A stretch of DNA of 64,000 nt from Macrophomina tecta (taxonomy: Eukaryota; Ascomycota; Dothideomycetes; Botryosphaeriales; Botryosphaeriaceae): contig JAKSGN010000001.1 in assembly GCA_024180945.1 (NCBI GenBank), positions 1-64,000 on the forward strand, in the 5' to 3' direction. Positions 46,601 through 55,254 of this stretch are shown here, one piece after another. How positions within the stretch are numbered: the stretch's first letter is position 1; each line of letters begins with the position of its first letter. The notes under the pieces are model-generated. The model saw only the letters and a program-made list of their open reading frames with translations. It was not told where the DNA came from and did no database searches. The translations under genes were made by a program, and so were the position numbers.

Positions 46601-47431
46601 ATCTAAGAGTACGCTTGGAAGGAGTTGCTCTATCTTCTCCCGGAATAGATTAGAGAATTCCGACCAGTTGGCCTTCCTAGTATTGAACCGGGTGGTAGGC
46701 TGTGCTGGGGAGCTCGTAGGAGGCTCCATTGGACTAATAGAAAAGAAGATTGGGTAGTGGTCTGAGCCAAGGTCTTGAATGACTTTCCACCCTTCTATCC
46801 TGTCTTCTAATTCTCTAGTTGCCAGGGTAAGATCGATAGTAGTTTCTCTACTAAGATGGCTACGGTGGAAGGTGCCTCTACCTATCTTATTGAGTAGACT
46901 AAGGTTGTTATCTTCGATCCATTGGATGAGCTGGGGAGCCCTGCTATCTGGGCTAGATCGTGGATCCCACCACGGGTGGTGTGTGTTGAAATCTCCGGCT
47001 ATGATAGTCGGTGTGGTTATACTATAGTAACTAAGGACGCGTTCTATAGTATAGAGAGACCCTGCTTCCTCTTGGTCCACTTGATTGTAGAGGTTTAGGA
47101 GCTGGAATTTAGAGTTCTGCTGGATAATCTCAAGTAGTAGTATATCGGGACTAGCAAAGAGATCGGCCTTGTAGTTAACCTGGGTTTCCCTCAGAAACCG
47201 TGAGATATAGGTTAACGTACGAGGCCTTAAACCAGGAGGAGTAACCGGGAGAATTTGACCAAAGGATGGATGGTTGATAGAGCGGTTTTCAGAGGGATTA
47301 GGGGAGATGAGAACCCAAGGTTCTTGAATAAGAATCAGGTCAACTTTTATCTCAACTGCGTAGTTCAGGATTGCCTCGGTAACCGAGGAATTCCTATTAA
47401 CATTGGCTTGCAGTATTCTAATAGATCCCAT
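43601..47431 (-). CDS. LINE ORF2: endonuclease, reverse transcriptase, RNase H
   Basis: 1276 residues. Residues ~1-235 form an apurinic-type endonuclease (MGSIRILQANVNRN, LILIQEPW, IIAGDFNTHHPWWD, SDHYPIFF). Residues ~480-790 are the reverse transcriptase, with GIPQGSPVSPILF and the catalytic YIDD box. Residues ~960-1110 are an RNase H domain (ALYSDASS, VYNGELDGI, VFADNQAALL, WVPGHVNVHGNEEADRLA, the four acidic positions present). A cysteine/histidine motif (CYCSGTAKQTPRHLLLDC) follows near the C-terminus. The order EN-RT-RNH is that of the Tad1 group. Its ATG overlaps the ORF1 stop as TAATG (47429-47433), so translation probably depends on re-initiation. Everything needed for target-primed reverse transcription appears intact. 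Confidence 0.92.
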   Translation of the reverse strand: MGSIRILQANVNRNSSVTEAILNYAVEIKVDLILIQEPWVLISPNPSENRSINHPSFGQILPVTPPGLRPRTLTYISRFLRETQVNYKADLFASPDILLLEIIQQNSKFQLLNLYNQVDQEEAGSLYTIERVLSYYSITTPTIIAGDFNTHHPWWDPRSSPDSRAPQLIQWIEDNNLSLLNKIGRGTFHRSHLSRETTIDLTLATRELEDRIEGWKVIQDLGSDHYPIFFSISPMEPPTSSPAQPTTRFNTRKANWSEFSNLFREKIEQLLPSVLLDIEQLSPSTLSQDIAGGNTLSVPALNNLGSSLTKAITYAAELTIPKLKLGPRFKSWWTDELYNLRLDLGQKTRNNRRNPTATSIKAYLESRNTFLQAVKQAKREHWNNFLSKETPTSIYKAMSYTKPRREVRIPEIRAPNAVLEDSFKGKCSALRTGLFPKPPQALPFNWEEYNPTNWDWPLLKEAELEQACSTQIKGKTPGPDTITQEIIIQAYKAAPQAFYKVFSTLFSYGYHPLCWREATGAILSKNKPDIHAPKSYRVISLLNCLGKILERITAKRLSYLAETTHLLDPSQIGGRLKKSAIDAALLLANKVEENRRVKRKTSVVFLDVKGAFDHVAQEQLLTIMAKIGLPLNLLAWIRSFLNKRQLRLAFNGEEEEFSPIETGIPQGSPVSPILFLIYLRELFPSHKVVYLSYIDDIAVIASSSSFKRNVKILQEEIRELYKRGKEKGVAFDLDKTELLHFSRSKEATSSSLVLPDGQVKKPQNLVRWLGIFFDPLLTFKEHVSIRISQARSTFQRLSRLANVERGLSPYAIRQLYNACVVSVADFGCQLYWNNQWAVKRQHNLLQNLALRKILGVFKTAPIKPMEVEAAIPPPELRLNATLRKYALRISQLGENHPVRKELDKINLESRENSPATRLERIKDTLRSIPRDIEKVDPFLYPPWAGYTPYNTEISTLSKADAATEHSKALAEAPDNLIALYSDASSLPQGMGIGVGVVLLDYSQSRDKIQVRATKNIGPNALVYNGELDGITTALELANKHGYKSKDIRVFADNQAALLRLKHPNNTPGQRWQQRAIHAARQLRDRDNKVTVEWVPGHVNVHGNEEADRLAKQATLIPPTTEDTSVAFYGMQLKEVLYNEWKSQLLSVPSSAYSKAFTWKIKRKLIAPTTVRETASSFYQLKIGHGYFKSYLYRFNHVEDDRCYCSGTAKQTPRHLLLDCYLYRAERLSIKDALEKPILNLTDLFTTNKGAQATAEFLRKTKISTRRWILNNTPDGV

Positions 47432-48798
47432 TAGGAAGATGTCTGCTTCCTAGTATTGGAGGTTCTAGGTCCATGCAGCTTCTCTGCCTTACAGCTAACT
47501 CCAAAGAGTGATAGCCTTGAGGATATAGCCTTGCGGGCCTCGTTCTCTGTGCTGAAGGCAATAACAATTGAACCTCCCTGTTGTGTTAGTCGTTTGGCTT
47601 CTGAGGTGAGCCAGTACGGTTCCCCAATTGCTGTAAGACCAGAGTTGAAGGTCTTAATTTCTTCCTTAACTAAGGAGGAGAATTCTTCTCGTGAGAAGGT
47701 ATTGAGGTCAGCTGTTGGGATTCCATGAACAGCAACCTTATACCATGGTTTATTCTCTATAATAGAGACCGTAGGTATAACCGAGTCAATGATTTTCTTA
47801 TTCTTGAGGAGGAAGTCGGCTGAGTAGCTTTCAGTTACCGTAAGAACAAGGTTCCCTTTCTCTGAGATTGAGGCAGCAGAGATTACAGTTGGCTTTTTTG
47901 AGTATGCTATCGAGAATGCCTTGTTAAAAGCGTTTCTCATGGCGAAGGATGAGATCTCGCTAGGGCGGCTGACTAGGCGTAGAACTGCTTGCCGGGGGGG
48001 TTTCGTCTTCTTTCCTCCGGTTGGGGAGATGGTTGTCTTTGTTGTCTGTGAGGGGTTCTTCCGGGCGATTGTTGTCCACTCCTGGCTATTGGTAGCGGCA
48101 ATAGAAGCGTCGTTGCTCGTGGGGGAATTTGCTAGGGGAAGGATAGGATTGGGAGGCTGTGGAATATGTATAGACGTGGGAGGGGCAGCTGGTAGCTTGT
48201 TCAGTTCCCTTGTCCGGTTGGCTAGAGCCCTTGATGTGTTCTCTAGAGATCGGACTTGGGTGGCAAGGATTGACTTTGCCTTATCGAGTATACCTCCCTC
48301 TGTGTACTCCCTAAAGATCTGTAAGAGGTCTAGGATTTTCCGGTTCTTCTCTAGGTCTTCTTCGAGGTTTGCTGCTTTCAAAAGGCAGTCAAGTGCTCCT
48401 TCAAGGGCAGCGTCCACTGTTGTAAAGACACCAAATCGTGCTCTCTTTTTCTGGCCTTCCTTTGTGTGCACTGTGAAGAGTGTCGTGGGAGGCATAGTAG
48501 CGAGAGATGGGCTACGAGTAGTTCTAGTAGGAGTAGACTCTATCGTGATAGCCGGGCGTTTGAGTGGGTTGCCTATAGGGTGCTGTGCATCTTGTTGTGG
48601 GGTAACCGGGAGGGGTGGGGCTTGGGGGGAGTCTTGAGCAGTTGGGATATCTATCATCTCATGGTCGGTAGACGTTTGTCCTGGGAGGTTTTCCTGGTAT
48701 TCTCGCTCCGGTGTTGGGCATCTGGAGGGAATAGGGGAGCCTAGTATGATAGGCCCCCACTCCTTGTCCCCGTGTGGGGGAGGGTCGGGTTGGTCCAT
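47431..48798 (-). CDS. LINE ORF1 protein
   Basis: 455 residues from the first ATG at 48796-48798 (MDQPDPPPHG); the frame is open a further 34 codons upstream without an ATG. The N-terminal third is rich in proline, threonine and serine. A helical segment follows (DAALEGALDCLLKAANLEEDLEKN). The C-terminal part resembles the RNA-binding folds of LINE ORF1 proteins: PRQAVLRLVS, LVLTVTESYSADFLLKNKKII, PWYKVAVHGIPTADL, GGSIVIAFSTENEARKAI. No CCHC knuckle is seen. The role would be RNA binding and ribonucleoprotein assembly with the ORF2 product. Confidence 0.8.
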   Translation of the reverse strand: MDQPDPPPHGDKEWGPIILGSPIPSRCPTPEREYQENLPGQTSTDHEMIDIPTAQDSPQAPPLPVTPQQDAQHPIGNPLKRPAITIESTPTRTTRSPSLATMPPTTLFTVHTKEGQKKRARFGVFTTVDAALEGALDCLLKAANLEEDLEKNRKILDLLQIFREYTEGGILDKAKSILATQVRSLENTSRALANRTRELNKLPAAPPTSIHIPQPPNPILPLANSPTSNDASIAATNSQEWTTIARKNPSQTTKTTISPTGGKKTKPPRQAVLRLVSRPSEISSFAMRNAFNKAFSIAYSKKPTVISAASISEKGNLVLTVTESYSADFLLKNKKIIDSVIPTVSIIENKPWYKVAVHGIPTADLNTFSREEFSSLVKEEIKTFNSGLTAIGEPYWLTSEAKRLTQQGGSIVIAFSTENEARKAISSRLSLFGVSCKAEKLHGPRTSNTRKQTSS

Positions 48799-49229
48799 TA
48801 TGCTGGAAGGGTCTAGGGAGTGCTTGGTAGGAGGCCCGTGTGTTGAGCTTTGACCAGGGGTCAAAATCTCTTCGGTGGTTGGCTGTGGGAGAGGCTCCAC
48901 TGGAGGAGAGTGTTTAATTACTCGCTATCGGGAAGTCCAGTGGCGATGCAATTTTGATCCACTATTCCTTAGGGTGTTCTCTACTCTTGTTTCACGTGTG
49001 GTGCGATTTTGGCTCGTTCTGGTAGTGTGGTGGGGTTGCGGAGGCTGTAGTAGGTTGGGATCTATCCGTTTACCTCTTTCTCCTCATATCACGCAATAGC
49101 GCGTACGTCTACGAAGCTAGAATTCTGGATTCTAGCTAAGGGAGTCGAGCGCTTTCAAACGGTACCGGTCTTGGCGCGATTCTCGAGGGTCGAATTCGAA
49201 GGTGGCGACGGGCTGGGGTTTTCCCCTTT

Positions 49230-50570
49230 ATTCGCTTCTCTTTAAAGAATTAATCTATATCCCAACAAGACTACGAGAAGCACTCGTTAAGAATATACAC
49301 GTAGTACCCGCGTATAGATATTAGGGCATCGATAGAACGACCGAGAGAATTACGCAAAACTTCTACTTTCTAGAATTACGAAAGACGGTCTAGCGTATAG
49401 TTTCGTAATACGACCTTTATATCTAAAGTAAAGCCGCAATATACGCTCCGTACGAATAACTACAACCCCTAGAAGTACCGGAACGACTATAGCAATAGAT
49501 TACGCTAGACTTTATTACGAAGCTACTAAAGTCTAGAGATTTACTTATAGAAGTTAAGTTCGATTTAATCCTAGTCTTTATCGATAGACTTACGAAGTAC
49601 GCACTCTTTTTACCCTACCTCGAGGCATCGAATATAGAATAGCTAGCCTATATATTTCTCCGATACATCTTCGCGGATCACGGAATGCCGGAAGTACTAG
49701 TTTCGGACAGGAACAAGCTAATAAGATCAGAATTTTAGCAAACACTTACGCGCTAGCTTAGAGCGAAGAATAAACTCTCTATAACGGCAGACGCACAAAC
49801 TAACGGCCAGACAGAACGGATAAACTAGACTCTTAAATAGTATCTTCGCTATTATATTAACTACCCATAGGATAACTAGGCTATATAGCTACCTATAGCA
49901 TAATTCGCCTATAACAGCGCTAAATAAGAGTTAACTAACGTATCCCTATTCTTTACTAACTATAGGTTTAAACTAGACGCGTATAGAGAAGCCATCCTAA
50001 GTAGGAAATTAGCCCAGAAAGGCGTTCTTAAAGCCGAGTAGCTAAGAGAATTATATAAAGCCATTAGTCTCGACCTCGAATATATACGAATTATAATATC
50101 TAAATACTATAACAGACGGCACTAGGCGGCACCAAACCTTAAAAGAAGGAATAAAGTATACCTCCTTATAAAAAACATTAAATCAAAGCGACCGAGCGAC
50201 AAATTAGATTTTAAGAAAATCGGTCCATTAAAATTATAGAAAAACTCGGAGAAGTCACGTATCAACTTAAATTACCGAATACACGGATAAATTCCACCTT
50301 TCACGTAGCAATGCTCGAGTCAGTACTAGAAAACGCCACTATTCTAGAAATACAGAAAGAGATTATACTAGAAAACCCTAACGCCGAAGAAGACCAGTAC
50401 CTAGTCGAAAAAATTCTAGACTATAAATAATTCGGTCGTTAGCTTAAATATCTCGTTAAATAAAAAGGTTACGGGAATAAAGACAACTAGTAGATACCAA
50501 AGAACGATATATACCTAGACCTTATTATAGAATTCCATCGCTAGAACCCGGACCTCCCACGGACACGAGG
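49230..50570 (+). pseudogene. integrase and chromodomain of Gypsy copy 3
   Basis: Plus-strand frame with KYALFLPYLEASN, FADHGMPEVLVSDR and AQTNGQTERINQTL, which are blocks of the DDE integrase core around the second Asp and the Glu. Further on come LRRRNKVYLL-type GPY/F-like positions and, near 50410-50560, a chromodomain-like end (LDYK.FGR.LKYLVK.KGYG, ...IPKNDIYLDLI). Scattered TAA/TAG codons stand at glutamine or tryptophan positions. The chromodomain places the family among chromoviruses, which target heterochromatin. Confidence 0.75.
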
Positions 50571-51321
50571 TCGTCCCCGAACGAGAACGACGGAAAACCC
50601 TTAAGAACGGCAGGATCAAGAGCCAAACAAGAATTCACGGGCTCCGGAGAACGCGGAGATCGTACACTAGCCACAGGCTCGCCGGTAGAACCGGTAGACT
50701 TAGCCTCCTACGGTATAGTAGGCCCCACCGACTCGTGACGTAGCCATTTTAACGCGGACGGACCCTTAGAATTCTTAGGGTTAGATAGCTCCCTAGTAGC
50801 TAAGGTAGCCTCTAACGCTTTCCAATCCTCCTCTTCCAACTCGTTAATACTAATAGCACTGTATTCTCGCTTAAGTACCGCTAAACCCCTCTCTTCGAGT
50901 AACTTACGCTACTTTCGTAAGCGACCTAGTTTAGCTAAGGCTAGCTAAGTACGCTACTTAGCGCGACGTTATAGTTTCTCTAACTCTTTTAAAGAAGCCT
51001 ATAGCTCATTATAAGCCAACTCCTCCTCGGCACGAATCCGCTCTTATTAACGACGTAATCGGTTTACTAGAAAAGGTTAATAAGGAAAAACGAAGGAAGA
51101 AAGGACTTACTAGCTTCCATAGTTACCCGCTAAGTATTATATATACTAAGCCCACGAGAAATGCACTCGCCACAACGAGACGAGCGAGGCCTAACTCTAC
51201 AAACGCGGTTATTTAGAAGACACTTAAAACAGAAACGAACGACTGGCGCAAAGCAACGGGTGGAGGACGCTAAGCCTTCGCGATACGCCGTTTCGTCACG
51301 ACAACGCTTGACCCCGGCCAT
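50540..51321 (-). pseudogene. antisense ORF of Gypsy copy 3 with Zn2Cys6-like cysteine pattern
   Basis: Begins at ATG 51319-51321 (MAGVKRCRDE) and runs opposite to gag-pol. The N-terminal 60 codons are open and carry CFKC, NNRVC, RSSRC and GEC in the spacing C-x2-C-x6-C-x8-C-x2-C, with a tyrosine where the sixth cysteine (x7) would be. This is the geometry of a fungal binuclear zinc cluster, but without its basic loop. Beyond the first stop (51130-51132) the frame continues recognisably (EPVASVRSPRSPEPVNS, VLKGFPSFSFGDDLVS) to about 50.54 kb, overlapping the 3' end of pol. The same ORF is traceable in copies 1 and 2. Function unknown. Confidence 0.6.
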
Positions 51322-51422
51322 ATTAGTACTTATAGAAGAAGAACGAGAAGAACTCCAAGACCAACAGAAATATAGTAGTACGGAAGAATCTTCGGGCCGA
51401 AGATCCTTAAAGGGGGGGATAG

Positions 51423-51877
51423 TATTACGGCGCAGCCTTTACAGGACCTAAAACAGATAGGGAAAAGAAACAAGCGGGGCGCAGACGAGCGCCGCGAAAG
51501 GTCCACCAGAAAAGACGGGGGTCACGTGATGCCCCACCAGTTTATCAGTTTATAAGGGCTTGGCAGAATGAACTCTCGAACACCAGTTTAGATAGTTTAG
51601 ACTACCTACAGAGATGAACTTTATAAACACTAGATTGTATACACTTTCCTACTCGTATATAAACCACACTTCTTAGATAGCTTTGACCTTCGTGGTCAAC
51701 TTCAATAATAGAATTTGGACTCTATTAGTAACACGGCCTTCGCACGCAGTGCTCAGTCTCATCACGTGTTCGACTTGCTCTCACCCTCTTCTTGTACCCA
51801 CTCAAGGAAAACCCCCTCGACAGGTTTTCTCCCTCTTTGGTGTTTGGATCCTTAGAGGCAGAGGCCCGCTCGTTACA
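51423..51877 (+). repeat. 3' LTR of Gypsy copy 3
   Basis: 455 bp, from TATTACGGCGCAGCC to AGAGGCCCGCTCGTTACA. Ends match the copy 1 LTR in reverse orientation; the middle differs. It is followed by CCATT, the presumed target duplication, but the partner end is lost. Confidence 0.85.
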
Positions 51878-52350
51878 CCATTTCGACCTGGAGGAAGTGT
51901 AAAATCAGGCGTACCGTTCCCAGCGCGGTTGTTCCAGGCTTGCATATGGACAGTAGCGGGACTGTTATTATGCACGTTAAAGTGCGGGTATCGGGGGCCA
52001 AAGCCGACTTGCCCTGTTGGGTAGTACCATCCTAGATCTCGGAACGTTGCACTGCCAGCCTCGACATTGACTGTGTACCAATCCAAACGCCCGAAGGTGA
52101 TAGCGCCGTGGAAGCAAGCAATACTACGGGTGCGGTCAGGCCCAATAGTCGCTTTTGAAGCTGAGTTTGGACAAGTAAGCTCATCCGGCCTAAAACTTTG
52201 GCTGGTCACGGCTTTAAGCTCCTCAGACTTTGGTCCGCCGTTGTTCGAATTGCGCTGCGGATCTGGGCCAGGATTTGCCGAGGGGAAGGCGCTGGTAAAA
52301 CCCAGAAAGATAAAGAGGCAGAATAGAATAGAGCGGATAATAGGAGCCAT
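51878..52350 (-). pseudogene. secreted protein gene interrupted by a Gypsy LTR
   Basis: From ATG 52348-52350, MAPIIRSILFCLFIFLGFTSA is a clear signal peptide. The mature part has an asparagine/proline-rich spacer, then a compact domain with SIACFHGAITFGRLDWYTVNVEAGSA and FRDLGWYYPTGQVGFG, cysteines at two positions visible, and GNGTPDFTLPPGRNGV. At that point the host frame meets the LTR terminus (51877). The frame runs 25 further codons into the LTR before a stop at 51802, so any product would be a chimera. I do not recognise the domain. The 3' end of the gene is not found on the other side of the element. Confidence 0.65.
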
Positions 52351-53259
52351 TCTCTATAATTATAAGTCATTTACCATACTGGCAAAATAACAGTTTAAGG
52401 CGCGGCCTTGTTTTTAGTAAGGGCCTATTTTTTGCACTTACTATAAGGTCACAGGGTCTGTAGGTGTTGTCAAGGACTTTGAGAATCTGCTTAGAGTAAT
52501 ATTAGTAAAAGGAATTTCTAGAGGCGTGTTAGATGTCTATGGGGAAGTGTGCGGTAATAGCTTGTTCATTGATAATGGGATGAATTAGCATAGAGTAGCA
52601 TGGTAATAGAGGAGGGCGGCCATGGAGTGGCCTTTTATCCTCTCCTAACCACACTTGGCAGAAGCCTAATACACGTGATTATTCTAATAATATCTAAGTG
52701 TAGTTATATACTATACTACTTAGAGCTAATACACCTCTCTAGCTAGAATTTAATATTACTCTTGGTATAGAAGATGAACCGTGTAACGTATTAATAGCCG
52801 GCATATAGCTAGTGAGATTGCCAACCCTTGTAATATGTTAGAGAAATTTAGTGACGTTGCTTACATCTCTTTTAGTAGCAAAACTATTACACCTTATACA
52901 ACATTTCGCACGCCGCACGACTCTGCCCTGTCAGATCTAAACCTGAGAACCTGACGGCGTAAGTCATGAGAAGCGTCCCCTCACTCACCCCCAAACGCCC
53001 CTGGACGGACCAGTCGACGCTAGACGGCTATACGAATGCTAGTCATACTCTGTTTCTCCTGATTAAAGTTTGTTAAAGTTTCAATCCTTAGCTCTACCCT
53101 CCAAGCTTCGTATTCGTAGCTGCGCTTAATTAAGCGAACTTTGCGTTTAAAATTTTGAGTCCAACGCTACTGAGAAAATATTGCCAGCGGATCTTGAAAT
53201 AGAGAGGTGCGATTATATTTCGAAGCGTGTCCACCAGGAAGACTAGCATTCAACGTACA
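52351..53259. other. intergenic stretch without a supported gene
   Basis: Ordinary to AT-rich sequence between two divergently oriented genes. It should hold both promoters. I see no ORF or repeat of note. Confidence 0.5.
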
Positions 53260-54157
53260 ATGGCAGAGAAACCTCGACAGATTGACAATGTCAAGGCCGT
53301 TAGGTCACGACCCATGCGGCTCCTTATTTTGAGCGCTCCACGGACTGGAACCGAATGTAAGTAACGTTGAACGTGCATGGAACCGAAAGTTAATCTTCTC
53401 AGCGCTCAATTTGGCGCTGGAGCAGCTCGGATACAATGTCTTCTCCTTCGGAAAAATGATGTCTAACTGGCGAGAGACAATTCCCCTATGGACCGAGGCG
53501 ATTGAGGCTAAATACCTTGGAAAAGGCAAGAAATATGACCGTGAGGAATTTGACAAGCTTCTTGGTGATTATGATGTGAGTTCTTGCTATACCTCAGTCG
53601 GTCTGCCGCTAATTATGAAGGTCGTAAAATGTCCGCATGCCCTGCTCTTCGCAGAGGAGCTCGTAAAGGCATATCCCGAAGCCAGAGCCATCATAACAAT
53701 CCGAGACTTCGACTCATGGAAGCGATCGATGGACAAGACTATATGGCCGCTTCGCCACTCTCTTGGATACCGCCTCCTTTACCGTTTTGATGAGTTTCGC
53801 AGAGCCTGGTGGCCGTTCATGTGTCTAGTCATCGACACAGCGTATGCCGGATGGGAGAAGAACAGCAAAGAGATGTACGAGGACCATCATCACCACATGC
53901 GCAACATGGTACCAGCTAGCAAACTTCTGGAATTCTCACCGAAAGACGGATGGAAACCGTTATGCACGTACCTCGACGTCCCTGTGCCAGACGTACCGTT
54001 CCCGCGAATTAATGCCTCGCATACTCTTCAACAGCAGGGTCGGGATGCCAGATATGCTCTTTTCAAAAAGGCTGTGATGAATACCGTCACAGGTGTGGTG
54101 TTGGCGCTGGTTATTGTGACAGCGCTAGGATTGGGCAAGCAACGTCTTCTTAGATGA
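53260..54157 (+). CDS. sulfotransferase-family (P-loop) protein with C-terminal membrane anchor
   Basis: Exons 53260-53356, 53403-53575 and 53621-54157; introns of 46 and 45 nt with GTAAGT and GTGAGT donors keep frame and give 268 residues. The start (MAEKPRQID) was chosen because the first exon supplies the nucleotide-binding loop SAPRTGTES (residues ~26-34), the 5'-phosphosulfate loop of PAPS-dependent sulfotransferases. AIITIRDFDSWKRS is the 3'-phosphate-binding strand-helix of the same family. KLLEFSPKDGWKPLCTYLDVPVPD.PFPRIN is the conserved end. VMNTVTGVVLALVIVTALGLG (near the C-terminus) is a membrane segment, so the enzyme is probably tail-anchored. Many fungal members are of unproven activity. 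It converges on the PKS 1.1 kb away, so it may belong to that locus. Confidence 0.8.
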
Positions 54158-55254
54158 TGTTAGAACGTCATGTGTATTTGGCTTTCGGCGAAGGGTAGCC
54201 TATTCAGGAGAGGACGAAAGGCCACTCCAAGGCCACCGTCCTCCATCACCATGCAAATATGTGCCTTCACCACTGAATAAGGTGTCACGTCACTTGTTCC
54301 AACAGATGACCTTGAGTCCTGTTATATAGCTCGCGGCGAATATCTGGATGAGAAAGGATTAATAATGAAATTCAATTCATGTGCGCTCTTGAGACAGCCA
54401 ACAGCAGCTACTCTGCGAATCTGTAAGAGACAATGTGTGTGATGAGAGAGATAGATGCGAATGTTACTCTGTTTGTACTTTCCGCTTCCTAAATCCTCTC
54501 ATTGCGTGTAAATTACATCTAGACTTCCTGTTGCATGAGGCCCTTCGCAAGATGCAGCTGCTGAGCTTAGGTTGCATGGCTGATTGTCCTTCTTAGATAT
54601 TCCTGTTGAGCACTAAAAAGGCGCCTCGCTTCTGAAGACATTATCCTTCTAACCGTCGACCGCAAATATTCCAATTCGCAGCAACAATGAATACCACTTA
54701 CAAAGATTACGCCAAACATATCTGGGTGCTTATCAGCTGATAACGATCTACTGCGTTCATCGGTGGAGCGCCAAGAAAATCCCAGCTAACAGCTTCTCTA
54801 AACTGCCATTAAGCACTATTTTAAAGAGCTAATAGCAGTATCTGTTTGAATTGTCCCTTGATTTCAGCAGTATAAACCACGTACGAGGCAGCATACTTGA
54901 CTAAACCTCTGAGAATGGACGCCATTGCCATTCAGTCAGCGATGTTTATATGCAATTAAGAGCCAAACAGGCGAGACTGCTCCGATTGCTTCTTCCCGTT
55001 TAATAAACTGATACGGCTCGAGTTCATTCCTCTCCGAGGTCTTCATGCGAATTCTAGGATGGTACGGCTCGTTTGTTCGTGGGGGACCTCAGCTCCGCTG
55101 CACCAGGTTCCACGCCGGCTTTCCATATGCGAGGTAATGAATTCTTCGGCCTTCATGCTTATGGCACAAAGATATATATCTATGTACAGGTAAATAACTC
55201 TCGCCATCAACGACCACATAGACACCAAAAAGAAACATGACAGACCTATAACCA
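54158..55254. other. 3' intergenic region between sulfotransferase and PKS
   Basis: About 1.1 kb between convergent genes. No open frame with family support; contains only short frames such as 55043-55312 overlapping the PKS end. Confidence 0.5.

Larger units (their letters stand above)
43371..49215 (-). mobile_element. Tad1-like non-LTR retrotransposon, apparently full length
   Basis: About 5.8 kb with two open reading frames, a 3' UTR of ~210 bp and a (TAAA)n tail. The 5' UTR extends from ORF1 to about 49.2 kb, where Gypsy integrase sequence begins. Neither ORF contains a stop or frame shift, and base composition is normal, in contrast to the RIP-decayed elements nearby. The exact 5' end is uncertain, and I see no target duplication between the two flanks. 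Confidence 0.85.
49228..51877 (+). mobile_element. Gypsy/chromovirus copy 3, truncated at its 5' side
   Basis: Collinear with the 3' part of copies 1 and 2 but on the plus strand: integrase, chromodomain, antisense ORF and one LTR (51423-51877). Homology to the other copies starts abruptly near 49228 at CGCTTCTCTTTAAAG, next to the 5' end of the LINE, so gag, protease, RT and the other LTR are gone. It is less RIP-mutated than copies 1 and 2, especially to the right of 50.5 kb. Confidence 0.85.

Noticed and set aside
47921..48637. 238-codon plus-strand frame
   Set aside because: Antisense shadow of LINE ORF1; cysteine/serine-rich translation with no motif.
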